In this document: piece by piece, positions 37,050-48,396 of the stretch
How the letters are laid out: each line of letters opens with the position of its first letter
Position numbering within the stretch: position 1 is the stretch's first letter
Source: Phlegmacium glaucopus
Taxonomy: Eukaryota > Basidiomycota > Agaricomycetes > Agaricales > Cortinariaceae
Assembly (NCBI GenBank): GCA_015039465.1
Contig: MU130200.1
Span: forward strand, 123,651 to 187,650
DNA length: 64,000 bases
Reading direction: 5' to 3'
Notes under the pieces: generated by a model
What the model was told of the DNA's origin: nothing
Database searches by the model: none
The model's input: the letters and a program-made list of their open reading frames with translations, nothing else
Program-made: the position numbers and the translations under genes

Positions 37050-39754
37050 TCATCCAGAAGTCACACCTTTGATACCCAGATCCTCTGCAATGATAACAGC
37101 CGCCTTCTCCCCAATAGCTAGCGCAGTGTTATAGGTGTTAGCTCCCACGTTGTCCGGTGTGATACTGCAATCTGAAGAGGAGAGTCAGAGATATATCAAG
37201 TTTTTTTCAAAAACGAAGTAAGATAAATTACCCGCGATTTTTAAGTTTTGCACGCCGTATACATTAAGCCTCTCATCAACAACCCCGCCCTGTTCGCGTG
37301 GCTTCATCGCACAGGTTCCAATCTAAATATTTGATGGAATGAGTAACATGTAAATGAATCAGGCGAGTTTTTCGCGTACGGAATGCCAGCTTGTTTCCAC
37401 TAGGTAACAAAATATTAGTGCCAGTGCAAGTTTACATTCCCAAGCGTGCGAACCTGTGCGCCTGTGGAATTTATCAATAGCGTCATCGTCTTCCTTGGAA
37501 TAAACTATCTCTGAGGTGGATGTTTCTGCGGGTGTTCCGACTGGTTGTGTCGCTGCTTGACTACCTTCTGCGAAGCTTGGGTGTCCGTCTGGAAGGTCGC
37601 CACGATAAAATTCCATGCGACGAGCGAGTTCACGAACGTGCTTATATGCCCACCGCAGTATAACAACATCTGCGGGACTGGAGGTAGGAAAATCAATATA
37701 GTAGACAGAACTTGACTATAACAGGCCAACTCACTCATCAAGGTATCCAGGTTCGAAGTCTAATTTAGCATAAGGATCAAGCCCAGAGGTGATATGAACA
37801 CGTCCCACAGAAGCAGGATACCCCTGTTAGATCTTGTAAGTATAGTTCCGAAGTTGGAGAAAAACACAAACAGAAAAGTACGCTATGCTAAAGCATTGTC
37901 CGCGAGTCACATCAGGATTCCGCCCGGAATAACTGGCATACGAGTATCAGTTGGAATGAAGTCTTAATAGGAAATACGATGCACCCACAAGGCAAATGGT
38001 AGCACCAACATAACAGGTTTATCTGGAGCATTTGCGAAATAGGTACTCCATCTATGATCGAACTCTGGAGACATTGATGATAGCTCTTCATTTGTCGGCC
38101 TCATTTTGATTCCGGCATCACCTCCACTGTTTCGTGAAATATGAGCAAACACTACAAAAAAAAAGATGACTAAACTGACTTGTACGCCATGAGACCTTTT
38201 CCATCCTGCAGCCACCTCTTTACATGAGCTACAAAGAGGACATCACTCAGTTTACAGCGCATCGTTGAAAATGCTGGGTACATACGTTCAAGTTCTTCCT
38301 CAGTCCCCCGAAACACTTCGTCCATCGTTTCGGCATCTTTGCTCGCCATGAATGGAATGGAGATTAGATTATGATCTAGCGGATTCTGGTAAGATGATCG
38401 TCATCTGCACTGAGATGTCCAATTATACGAACCCATATAATGTTCTCCAACTCCAGGCAGATCAACAAGTTGTTCAATATTGTTCCTAATCAAGACATCT
38501 TTGGAGCCAATGCCTGATCTTTCAAGGACAGACGGCGATCCGAACGCCCCAGCAGAAAGAACAACAAGACGTGACGCCCGTGCCACGAGTGGCTCAGTAG
38601 TACCCTTCGCTCTGCCAATCGTATCATCGACATACTCAATTCCTACTGCACGAGTACCCCTACCATACGGTATGTCATTATTTTTGAAACCAGCAAGACG
38701 AATACATACTCGAAAATGACGCGCACTACACGATGCCTAACCAAAATGTTCAGATTGGTGTTGTGATCTTGGTTATAAATGTAATGATGAGCGGTATCGG
38801 ATCGTTTTCCTGTTTCGAGGTCAATGTACCTGGTATAAATATTGGAAATGAGACATGAACTTGTTAAGTTCGTTTGTCCACTCACCTGCCCCATCTCTGA
38901 ACAATGGGCAGACAACGATTAGCAAATTGTAGATCTGGCAAGATGACTCTGCCTTACCCCATACCCGTTACATGAAAAGAACGCATTCGTATCATCTGTT
39001 GGGCCACGATGCTTGTCATATTTCTCAGCAGTAGATAGGAAGGCTTTGGCGATGTTCAAAGGTTCTTGTGCGAACGACACTTTGATCGGCCCAGATGTGC
39101 CATGGGTAGAATTCGTTGAAACTGCTTGATATGTTTCTGCCTATGAAAAGTTGTAGTCAGTCAAAACTTGAAGGTAGGTAGATCGTAAACCCTAACTTTT
39201 TTGAGAAGCGGTATCAAATGCTCAGAACTCCATCCTTTATTCCCATACACATTTTCCCAGTCGTCGTAATCAGAGGCTGCCGCCCTTGTGTAAAAAAGAA
39301 CTAATCACAATATCAGTTCGAGTATCAAACACAAAGATAACTTTCATACAGTTGACACTAGATCCACCGCCAAGGGCTCGTCCCGTAGGAACGATGACTG
39401 ATCGATCACTCAAAGCTGGACTAGGTTTTGCCACATGAAAGGTAAAAGTTTCTGTGGGACGCAGGAGGCAACGAAGGTAGCGCGCCGGCTGTACATGGTT
39501 TGGTACATCACGGGTATGTGGACCAGCTTCCACGATCTGAATGATGAATCAGAAGAGTGCCGATGGACCAGGATGGAAACTCACCAAAATCTTCAAGGAA
39601 GGATCAGCCTCGGCAAGACGACCTGCAGTGACGCAAGCAGCAGCCCCTCCTGACTCGATTGTCAGCACGACTACAACTCAAGTAGAGTAGAGAGCACCGT
39701 ACCTCCTACAAAGATGATATCGTAAATTGTACTGCCATGATCTGTTGAGGACAT
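37050..39754 (-). CDS. GMC oxidoreductase, alcohol-oxidase-like (AA3 family), copy 1
   Basis: Multi-exon FAD enzyme. The start MSSTDHGSTIYDIIFVGG joins GGAAACVTAGRLAEADPSLKIL then IVEAG, the dinucleotide-binding fold. VPTGRALGGGSSVN and RAAASDYDDWE are the GMC signature 1 region. The second signature, GAFGSPSVLERSGIG, is visible near 38.5 kb. Toward the end, FHRRTVETSWHSIGTCAMKP supplies the catalytic His, and SITPDNVGANTYNTALAIGEKA supplies the second catalytic residue; this phrase is characteristic of the methanol/short-chain alcohol oxidase branch. The product ends AEDLGIKGVTSG with TGA at 37050-37052. Such enzymes oxidise primary alcohols with O2, giving H2O2 used in wood decay or methanol metabolism. 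No stop or frameshift was seen in the exons I traced. Two more copies lie at 57.3-60.1 and beyond 62.5 kb. Confidence 0.88.
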
Positions 39755-40107
39755 GATGGATTCCAAACTGCAGAGAAGGAAGAATGAAGGTATTTATTGA
39801 CTCTGGGAAGAAGGATGCAATTGACGGGATGCAATGTGCACCACTAATTCTTGGTCGGTAAAAACCATGAGATCTGTGACTCAAGATCGCTGCTGAAGGG
39901 GAGTTAGCATCTTCCCTCAGGTTCGTGAGAAGCCAGCGTGAGCGTCATTATCGGATATTTATCTGAATCCTTCCATTGTCATCTCAAATTGCTCAAGATG
40001 GAAAATGCGGTCAATAGCCGAAAATCAACCACTATGGTTTTTCCTGATGCAGCTTCTCATACCTTGATTGTTAACAAGGTTCAAAGCGACATTCAAAAGA
40101 AACGCAC
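39755..40107. other. Upstream region of GMC copy 1, shared with copy 2
   Basis: The first 265 bases match 60080-60302 plus 60598-60625 upstream of copy 2, so the duplication includes promoter sequence. The match stops at about 40019 (GGAAAATGCGGTCAATAGCC). The MITE that splits copy 2's upstream region is missing here. Confidence 0.65.
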
Positions 40108-40260
40108 CGCCTACAAAAAGAAATATTGAAACTGTACTGCCATGTTCTACTCAGCGCTGAGGACATCTTAAAATTCGAACGTGAGAGCGAAGATACCTGA
40201 AAGTAGTTATCGAGTCTAAGAAGAAGCTTAGACCAATAGATAAGACGCAATGTGGACCCC
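40108..40260 (-). pseudogene. Relic of a GMC gene 5' end
   Basis: The stretch CCTACAAA...ACTGTACTGCCATG...GAGGACATC, then a diverged TTATTGACTC...GAAGAAG...ACGCAATGTG region, parallels 39705-39850, which spans the first exon and 5' flank of GMC copy 1. Many substitutions leave no open frame. It suggests an older, additional GMC copy now lost. Confidence 0.5.
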
Positions 40261-40574
40261 AGGGGTTGTCAATCACATTGCTGCGTTACTGTGAGAGACT
40301 TAGTCTCCGGAAGGCAGCCCTATAAGTGATGGAAGACGAATCGAGAGACCCAGATTTGTGAGATCCGGAAATACTGATCATTCAAGTCGAAGACAATTGG
40401 AGAACCAAGGTTATGAAAGCAAGAAGCGAAGCAAGAGCGGACTGATGTTTAGTGTAGATTCGGTGGTGATAATAGTAATTGGCGTCTGGTATCAGTGTTG
40501 TGCCGGTCAGTGACTAGTCGTGACAGTCAGGCAAGTCTGTGACCCTCAGTCGCTGATGTAATAGTAAATACTAT

Positions 40575-40939
40575 TAGACAGTTGGCGACCATCACTCCTG
40601 GAAGCCACCAATTCTGCAGGATGCAGAATCGATGCAAAATGTAATGCAGGATCATGAAAATCTGCATTTAGCAGAATAATTAATTCCCAAATAATTCTGC
40701 TGAGATGCAAAAAACAATTAAAATCTAGCCAGATTTAGAAATTCTACCTCAATTTTACTTTTGGCACAAATTTTACTTCTGCATGAATTCTGCAACAGTT
40801 AGAATCTGGTTAGAATGTAAGATTCTGCCTTAATTTCACAAGATGCAGAATTTATCAAGAATGATAAATTCTCAAGAGTCAATGCCACTTCAGGCTGAGG
40901 AGGTGAAGAACTGAACTGAACTGAACTTTGGTAACCCTA
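40575..40939. mobile_element. 3' remnant of a hAT-type element
   Basis: Ends TGAACTTTGGTAACCCTA at 40939, identical in type to the right terminus of the element at 47836-48388, and shares the CAGGCTGAGGAGGTGAAGAAC subterminal string. Upstream are scattered TGCAGAAT-type oligomers. No matching left end or 8-bp target duplication is found, so it is truncated. Confidence 0.6.
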
Positions 40940-41224
40940 CCAAGGCACAAATGATTGCCAACTGAATCAAAGATGAGAAGCTGCAAGACCCAACAATGAA
41001 GTAGATTCGGCACTTGTACCCACCTTCACGTGAAGTCCCTCAAAAAATGGATGTTTCATGACAATATACTATTGTCGCAGGGACTTGAAAATGCTACTGC
41101 TATTGTTGTCATTGACTTGATGGATGATGGAACATGGAGGAAAGAATTATACAAGAAGATGAGGGTGGGAGGGTATTTGTTTGATAGCAAAAGATCTTCA
41201 ACTAAAAAAGACTAGGGTTGAGTC

Positions 41225-41400
41225 TAGTGATGTGCCAGCTTGGCCTGGAAGCCAGAAGCCGAGCCAAGCCAAGAAAAATAGGCCAGGCTGAAGCCAAGCC
41301 GTGAGCTTGGCTTCTCTTGGCCTATGGCCTTGGCTTGAGATTTTCGAAGCCACAAGCCATGGCTCAGGCCATGGCTTCAGCTAAAAATCAGTGCTGATTC
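41225..41400. mobile_element. Left terminus of a hAT-like element (TAGTGATG... with GGCTTGG-type repeats)
   Basis: TAGTGATGTGCCAGCTTGGC starts a subterminal array of interleaved GGCTTG/CAAGCC and GGCCAGG oligomers, the same design as the complete hAT-type elements further right. It lies 330 bp upstream of the hAT transposase pseudogene, so it is plausibly that element's 5' end. No right end was found. Confidence 0.5.
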
Positions 41401-41557
41401 AGCACATTACTCCATCCAAAAAATTGGCTAAGCAGAGTACTAAATTATGTAAACATACTGTACAGCAACTGTACAGTTTTGATTTTTTTCCGGCTAATGT
41501 TATCAATATTCATCGATAATCATCAAATATTCATTAGTTGTCTTTTTTTAAAACATA

Positions 41558-42996
41558 ATGTCATCCCGTCCAACAAGAATCACCAATCCCACATCACGGC
41601 TTCTCGACCCAAACAACATTGGGTCACCTGCACTCTCTTTCCATCGCCAAGCAGTTGCGGATGCAGCTGCCGCCAAAGTCGGTGCAGCAGCACAGCTTCT
41701 CAAGGAGAATCCCGTCATTTTACCTCATACATCTTCATCCCTCTCTCTCACCGAACCCACACCATCCTCTAGGCAGCCGAGTCCAAATGAAATACTCTCT
41801 GAAGATGATGAAGGCAATCCAGGCCCATCCGATGATGGTAGTGGCACTGACTCCGATTCTCCTACAACAATGAAAAAACCTGCAAAAAAAAGGAGAAAGC
41901 AGGCCCGAAAAATGACAGGTAAGTCTGATTTTTTGAACATTTGACATATATAGGTACTTTATCTTTCAAGTTACAGATGTGAGCTCAGTTGTCGACGAAG
42001 ATGGAATGATCAATGACATCAACATAATCAGCATCGATGATGACAACAACACCATCAAAAAGAAGATAAATCCCACCGCTGATGTCAAATACTTCTTCAA
42101 ACTGCTTCCACATGAGGCTAACAATAAAAAAAAGTGCAGTGCTTGTAAGACTTGTGCGTTCGTCTTTTTTCTCATTTTGAGCTGATTTTTGAGCTAACGG
42201 TTGGACCATAGCGCAGGTACTGGATGTCCCAAGAAGGATGCAATCCTCTTGGCTGACTCTTCCACACAACGACGGCACATGGAATATTTACATGCTGTAA
42301 GTCTATGCTTTTTTAAAAATTTAATTCTAACTGCTACTATACTATAGGGTGTTTATTGAAAATGGGTGAAAGAAAACAACTTTGAATCCATGTTGCCTCG
42401 TGATTTGAAAGTGTGCCGAGATGCAGAGAGGGAGCACCTGTCACAAACCTTAGTTGAAGACCACTACACAGTACAGATGCCCAAGGATAAGCCCACCCCA
42501 TACAGCAACGAGCTTTTCAAGGAGGTGGCAATACAGTGGTTGGTGGAGACGGACCAGGTACTCCCCCATTTCCGATCTTTGTATTATTTTTTTCTCACTT
42601 ACATCGCACACAATAGCCTATTCAAGCCTTCGAGCACCCTACTTATCAGAAAATAATTCAAATCGCTGCTCGTGCAACAAAACAGGTTCAGATACCCAAT
42701 CACAAACAGACTCAAGAGGCCATCGTCACGAAATTCAAAGAGCAGATGAAAGCTTTGAGGGATAGATTCAATGTTCGTTCTGTTTCTTCTTTACTATATT
42801 ATTTAATTAATCTTTGACTTAGAGCAAAAGTGTTTCTGGTGAAGTGAGTCTCACTTGCGATGCATGGCAAGCCTCAAATGCAAATGGCTATTTTGCGGTA
42901 ACTGGGCATTGGATCGAAGAAGTCTTGCCCAACATGTGGAAATTAAAGCATGTGCTACTAGGATTTACGCAATTGAACACGGTATCATGCACCAAT
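41558..42996 (+). pseudogene. hAT-family transposase, N-terminal half, broken
   Basis: Exons join through several short introns, from MSSRPTRITNPTSRL to a Cys pair region (CSACKTCTGCP) resembling a BED-type zinc finger. Then come VKENNFESMLPRDLK, a helical block HPTYQKIIQIAARATKQVQIP and VSLTCDAWQASNANGYFAVTGHWIE. This last phrase is the start of the hAT catalytic region (Asp in CDAW). An in-frame TGA at about 42357 replaces what looks like a Trp codon (VY-stop-KWVKENN). A solo LTR at 42997 interrupts the sequence, and no C-terminal hAT dimerisation domain follows. It can no longer make full transposase, but it may be the source of enzyme family for the nearby hAT-type MITEs. Confidence 0.75.
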
Positions 42997-43404
42997 TGTT
43001 ATGAACTTCTTTTTCTTTTTCTTATCACCACCGAACACATGTCTGTTTCACATCCATGCTTTCCTACTGCTGCTTTTCATACCCGTCCTACACATGTTTA
43101 CCTCTTTCTTTTCATCGTTTCACCTATTTATACTTATGCATACCCTTCTACATGCAGACGTTTCACATTATGCACGACTCCCTTACTTACTATAAATACC
43201 TTAACTACACTGGATGTAACGGTAGCTAATTCTTGAGACTCTAACCTCGGTTACCTTGCTCTTGACATTCTCAAACTCTTAAGACGCTGCCTCGAGACTC
43301 TTCTCTTGGCATTCTTCTGAGCTCATCGAACAAACAAACAAACAAACGACCTTTCATACGACTGTTTACGGCCAGAAGCCTCTGAGCCGTTCGAAGTTGT
43401 AACA
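42997..43404 (+). repeat. Solo LTR, family 1, copy 1
   Basis: 408 bp, beginning TGTTATGAAC and ending GAAGTTGTAACA, flanked by the perfect 5-bp target duplication CCAAT (42992-42996 and 43405-43409). Contains TATAAATA near 43190 as the probable LTR promoter. No internal retrotransposon region adjoins it, so it is a recombination-derived solo LTR. It sits inside the hAT transposase pseudogene and is thus younger. Confidence 0.88.
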
Positions 43405-43409
43405 CCAAT

Positions 43410-45313
43410 ACTGATTGGTAGCGTGAGAAGAAAGCTTAAAAGTTGCCATCATGAAAATAAGCGGACTTTGAATTCACTTACCTATTTTGGAAGCAGCCCT
43501 GAATCGCATTCCTGGTCGACAAATCATTCGTTCAACGTTATCACCCTCATCGCTCATCATACTCTCAATGTCTCACACTATGCTCTCCATTGTTTTCACT
43601 ATCGACATGCTCCTAAGCATCTACCATCCATTTGTTCCTTGGTTAGTGATCCAGCAAAGCGATCAATCTACTATTCGCATCAGTTGTCGGCTCGTGTTTG
43701 ATCATATCTTTGGTCCATCATTTCAAGAACGGCCCCTTTATGGATGCATCAACTACATCTCCCATTATGTACAAGGCTTTGTCATTGTTGTTGTGGCTAT
43801 GGACCCACAAGTCTTCCCCTCAGCCATCTATCTTGCCATCCCTCGCTCCTGGATCTCACTCAGTCCCCTATCCTCGATTATCTACCTCTTATCTTATCAT
43901 TCACTGCCAAAACCATCATTCACACGGTACATGAAGCCTTCCCACCCTCTTTATGACAACTTAGGAAGTCCAGGAGGATCACGACTAAGCAGGAATTGCA
44001 GATGAATCAGCAGCAGAGGATTATTCTCACAGTGTGTCAAGTATTATCAAGGCTGCGCGACATGGGATCATGGGCAAGTAGTGTTTTCTCGGGAACAAGG
44101 CTGTGCCTTTCAAGTGTTGACTCAGGACCTTTCACATTTTTGACATGACCACATGCCTATGGAGTTGATATATTTTTGCTATTGGACTATGTACACTGCC
44201 TTCTCTTCTTTTCTCTAGCACTTTGACACTTTACAGATTCTTTTACTGTGTTACATTCCGTCACACGTTACTCCGGTCTGACTCCATCGGAGTCGTTTCC
44301 GGTAGTCCATACTCCGTTCCAGTACTTTCCCTTGTCTCCGACTCTACTCCTCCTACGTCCGACTCCGAGACTTCTCTGTATCATTCCGACTCTTCCGACA
44401 ATATCCCAAACCCCTTACCACACCTTCATCATAACAACTATTCCTTTGTCATCACTTTCCCACTATCAGTCAGCACACCAGCCATGGATTATTCGCCCAA
44501 GAATGCAGGACCTTTTCCGGGAGCAGAACGCAGCACTTATATTTATATTCTATATTTCGGTTGCAATTCCTTTTATATTTAAAGTACTTGAACTTGTATG
44601 TTTTCCCTTAGTTCGAATATCAATCTAGTTTCCTCCTCCTAGTCATCCTCTAAGTTCCCGCAACTTCCGGTTCCACTCCGTTCCGTTCTTACTCCGAAAT
44701 TAGGATACAAAGGTTTAGGGTAGCACAGCACATATGCTGAGGCTATAGTCCTTTCCCGTTCCGTGGTTCTGTTCCGATCAGACTCCGTCCGATCCGGTTT
44801 TACTCCAACATTTTACTCCAACATTTTCCCTTTGTTCTAAACTTAACATACTGTTCCTTTTTCTTTTCCATTGTTCTTTTTCTTCTCGCAGCTGTCCTCT
44901 CTTTATCTTTCTTCCTTTGACAGCGCGTACTTCCTTTCTTTTTATTGTTCTACATAGCCTCATCCTTAGAGTATAAATACTGCTCTTTTGTACCAGGATA
45001 GGTAGTTTCTCCCTAGTTTCTCCCTAGTTTCTCCCAATTCATTCTTAGTCCCCTACAGTCATCATCTCAGTGGAGTTCCAGTGAATTCCTCCCTCAAGTT
45101 CGCTTTTTCAGCCTTTTATCTGTTACTGTCCCATACTGTCAACCGCTATAGTCTCACCAAAGACTCTTTCTTTTTCATCCTCATCCTCTTCCTTACTCTT
45201 GTGCCTCAATCACCCTTCAAGTGTGTTATAAGTCAAGGTTACACCTTCCCTAAATGAACAACAGGGAGTCTCTTGACCTAAAGACTGGTCCACTGATCTC
45301 TGGTTAGTGTTTA
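43410..45313. other. Repeat-rich stretch, unassigned
   Basis: Open frames up to 170 codons (43487-44005) are Ser/Ile/Leu-rich and match no family I know. 44240-44830 is dense in ACTCCG/TCCGAC oligomers resembling a decayed subterminal array. A TATAAATAC box at about 44972 and three tandem copies of AGTTTCTCCCT at 45005-45037 suggest a decayed LTR. No gene is supported. Confidence 0.4.
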
Positions 45314-45715
45314 TGTTACAAACTTTCTTTTCTTTTTCTTATCACCACCGAACACATGGCTATTTCACCCACATGCACCTTATGCCTTCTTTTCATTTCC
45401 GCTTCCACATGCTTACCTTCCCCTTTTCATTGTTTCGTCTATTTATACATATGCTTACCTTCTTACATGCGCTCATTTCACTTTATGCACAACTCTTTCT
45501 ATTTACTATAAATATGCTAGTTACACTGGATGTAAACCTTAGCTAATTCTTGAGAATCTACCTCTGGTTGCTTATACTCTCGAACTGCCTCAAACTCCTA
45601 AGACTCTGCTTCAAGAACTATCTCTTAGTATTCTTTTGAGCTCCACCGAACAAACAAACGATCTTTATATGACTGTCTACGGTCAGAACTCTCTGAACCG
45701 TTCGAAGTTGTAACA
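45314..45715 (+). repeat. Solo LTR, family 1, copy 2
   Basis: 402 bp, TGTTACAAAC to GAAGTTGTAACA, with perfect 5-bp target duplication GTTTA (45309-45313 and 45716-45720). It is clearly the same family as the LTR at 42997, sharing TTTTTCTTATCACCACCGAA and the ACAAACGA...ACTGTCTACGG segment. Confidence 0.88.
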
Positions 45716-45943
45716 GTTTATATACAACACTCACAACAATTTATAATGCGGCAAGTGATATGATCATAGAGTAAAGTGAAAGTAAAGTAATGCTAAGCAT
45801 ACCTAGGGGCGGATACAATGAGTATCCCCTAACAGACTTCCAGTAATTACTCAGTGCTGGATGATCAATTGGCCCAATATCCACTAGCTTCAAACCTCTG
45901 CACAAGGCTTCTGGTATGCGAGGCAGAACTTTACACTCCCTCA

Positions 45944-47045
45944 CCAAGTCCTGACAGACTCCACTAGGATTCCTAGTATAGTCCTGCTATTCCTGGTATA
46001 CTAGTCCTAGGAGTCCTGGCATTGTCCTGGTCATTCACACCATGGTCCTGGCCATTCCCATACCATTCCCAGTTCAGTCCTACCTCATTCCTATTTAGGG
46101 AATACAGTGATGTTATATATTGTTCTGATGGGTTTTTTGAGCTGAGTTTGAAAATAATGTGTATGACCTTAAAATAGTGATGTTATATATCATTCTGATG
46201 GGTTTTTTGAGCTGAGCTTGAAAATGTTGTTTATAATCTAGTGATAAAAATGCCTTGGTGAGGTTGCTATCATTATCATTGTTTGTCATTTGTCATTTGT
46301 CCATTGTTTATTGTTTATTGTTATTTATTATTTGTCTGACATCCATTGTCCATCATTGTTATTTGATATTATTGTTGTTTATTGTTTGTCATTCTTTGTC
46401 TACTGTTTGTTCAAAGGAAGGTCAAAGTGACATGGTGGTAATGCTAAAGTGAAATTAAAAAAATTAAAACAAATAAAAAACCCCATGAGGGAGCTCTCAT
46501 CATTGTTTGTTATTATTTGTTATTTGTCACTTTTCATTGTCATTGTCATTGTCATTTTAATTTTAATTTAATTTATTTGACTTTATTTTATTTTATTTTA
46601 TTTGTTATTTGTTATTTGTTATTTGTTATTTGTTATTTGTTGTTGTTGTCATTGTTTGGTCCATTGTCCATCTTTGTTGTCATAGTTATTTGTTGTTATG
46701 TAATGGTAGGGTGGTGAGATGAGCCAGAAGATGAGCTGCTAGTACACATGTGATCACATGACCACCTTGTGAGCTGAACAAAATACAAGATTGTGATGGC
46801 AATAAGACATTGCAACCCTATAGTAATGAATAATATTAATTCTAATACCTAGGATTCCTGGTGGAGTCCTGGTGGATTCCTGTGGAATATTCCTGCCATT
46901 CCTGGTCTTTTCAGGATGGAATGGGACTCCAACCAGGACTCAACTAGGAATAACACAAGGGATTTCTATGAATTTCTCAATTCATCATTCCTAGTTTAGT
47001 CCTGGCAGATTCCTAGGAATCCTAGTGGAGTCTGTCAGGACTTGG
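45944..47045 (+). mobile_element. 1102-bp non-autonomous element, copy 1
   Basis: Terminal inverted repeats start CCAAGTCCTGACAGACTCCA, with at least 33 bp symmetrical at both ends. Subterminal zones are built from TCCTGG and ATTCCTAG oligomers. The interior is AT-rich TTGTTATTTG-like repeats with no coding capacity. The second copy at 50956-52057 is the same length and nearly identical in reverse orientation. A CTTTACACT-containing flank is shared on one side of both, so true ends may lie about 20 bp further out. Confidence 0.8.
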
Positions 47046-47050
47046 CGGCT

Positions 47051-47177
47051 CAGTGTAAAGACCTCTATGCGGGGGGCCATTGTCGTTTACAAATATCTAT
47101 CAATTCTCTGAAGCTACTCAAAGAAAAAGATCCATCCATCTACGCAATCGGACCCTATTTGGCTAAGTTTGATTGAC
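47051..47177 (+). other. Short open segment of unknown repeat-derived protein
   Basis: Immediately right of the 1102-bp element an open stretch reads DLYAGGHCRLQISINSLKLL and continues to ...YLAKFD-stop. It looks like genuine protein but is only about 38 codons. I do not recognise the family; it may be the end of a transposon ORF. Confidence 0.3.
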
Positions 47178-47328
47178 AGTGTATTCACATCAAAATGCAA
47201 ATTTGGTTGTGCAAACCAAATTGTAAGATCCTGTATCTACTTTTGTTGCAACAACACCGCTCTCATGCATTCCGGAAGGGAGGATCTTGTGGAAATACAT
47301 TCTGGAATGAAGGCAGAGATGTGAGTCA

Positions 47329-47714
47329 CATCAGAAAAAAATAACCTTGGCCTGGCTGGCTCTGGCTGCCCTGGCCAGCCCTGGCCAGCCCTGAACATCT
47401 TTGGCTAGGTTTAAAATTTTGAAAAAAATCTAACAAATCACAGAAATATTCATAGTACCCAATTCCAAAAAAAGGTAAACAATTACATAAGACAGATGCT
47501 GAGATATTCAAGATTTTGAAAATTTTAATATCTTGAATATCTCAGCATCTGTCTTATGTAATTGTTTACTTTTTTTGGAATTGGGTACTATAAATATTTC
47601 TGTGATTTGTTAGATTTTTTTCAAAATTTTAAACCTAGCCAAAGATGTTCAGGGCTGGCCAGGGCTGGCCAGGGCAGCCAGAGCCAGCCAGGCCAAGGTT
47701 ATTTTTTTCTGATG
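47329..47714. mobile_element. 386-bp foldback element
   Basis: The whole segment is a near-perfect palindrome centred at about 47521. Each arm of about 190 nt starts CATCAGAAAAAAATAACCTT and runs through a GGCTGGC/CTGGCCAG-rich zone. A transcript through it would form one long hairpin. No coding capacity. No clear target duplication was identified. Confidence 0.85.
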
Positions 47715-47835
47715 CACTCAGAGTTGTTCATGAGAAAAGATGATGTACTGGTGCCAGACACCAGGCCAACATAATTAAAAAATGCTAGGTGGAGCCACCT
47801 TAGATAAACCAACTGGAAGGGTGCCAGATTCCAGG

Positions 47836-48388
47836 TAGGGTTACCAAAGTTCAGTTCAGTTCAGTTCTTCACCTCCTCAGCCTGAACTGAACTGAACTGT
47901 TTGCATATGGTCCTGAACTGAACTGAACCATTTAAGAACTGGTTCAAACTGAACTGAACTGAAGAACCATTATAAAATCTGAAATTTTGCCTTTTTCTGA
48001 AAATTTATTGTACAAAGACCTTCCTTAGCCCTTAGCCACTTGATTTCCACTCATATATGATCTCAGAACTCCTTTAGAACACAGAAAACCATTGATTTAT
48101 ATTTATTTTCCTAAATAGGCAGTACTAATCTATGCTGACATAATAACATCACATACCAAGTCTGGCTGTTACCTCCTTCCTTAGCCATTATTTCATGCTC
48201 AAAAGGACTGCCAAACCATTCCAATGTTCATAAATTACTGAAGGATCACTTTCCAGCAAATGTTAAGTCAAAAGAAGAGAATTGCCTGGCCTTCTAGGAC
48301 CTAACGGTTCAGCAGTTCAGTTCAGTTTGAACTGCATGAACCATAAATCTCTAAATGCCTGAACCTGAACTGAACTTTGGTAACCCTA
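47836..48388. mobile_element. hAT-type MITE, 553 bp, GTTCAGTTCA subterminal arrays
   Basis: Termini TAGGGTTACCAAAGTTCAGT and its complement ending at 48388. Perfect 8-bp target duplication ATTCCAGG at 47828-47835 and 48389-48396. Both ends carry arrays of AGTTC/GAACT pentamers. TAGGG ends and 8-bp duplications are the hallmark of the hAT superfamily. No transposase inside. Confidence 0.92.
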
Positions 48389-48396
48389 ATTCCAGG

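Noticed and set aside
43487..44005. 172-codon open frame as a membrane protein
   Set aside because: Its hydrophobic Ser/Ile/Leu composition comes from a TC-rich repeat region between LTRs; no family motifs.
46255..46717. Two open frames of about 65 codons also found identically at 51284-51746
   Set aside because: They are translations of AT-rich TTGTTATTTG-type repeats inside the 1102-bp elements. The identity reflects element duplication, not coding.
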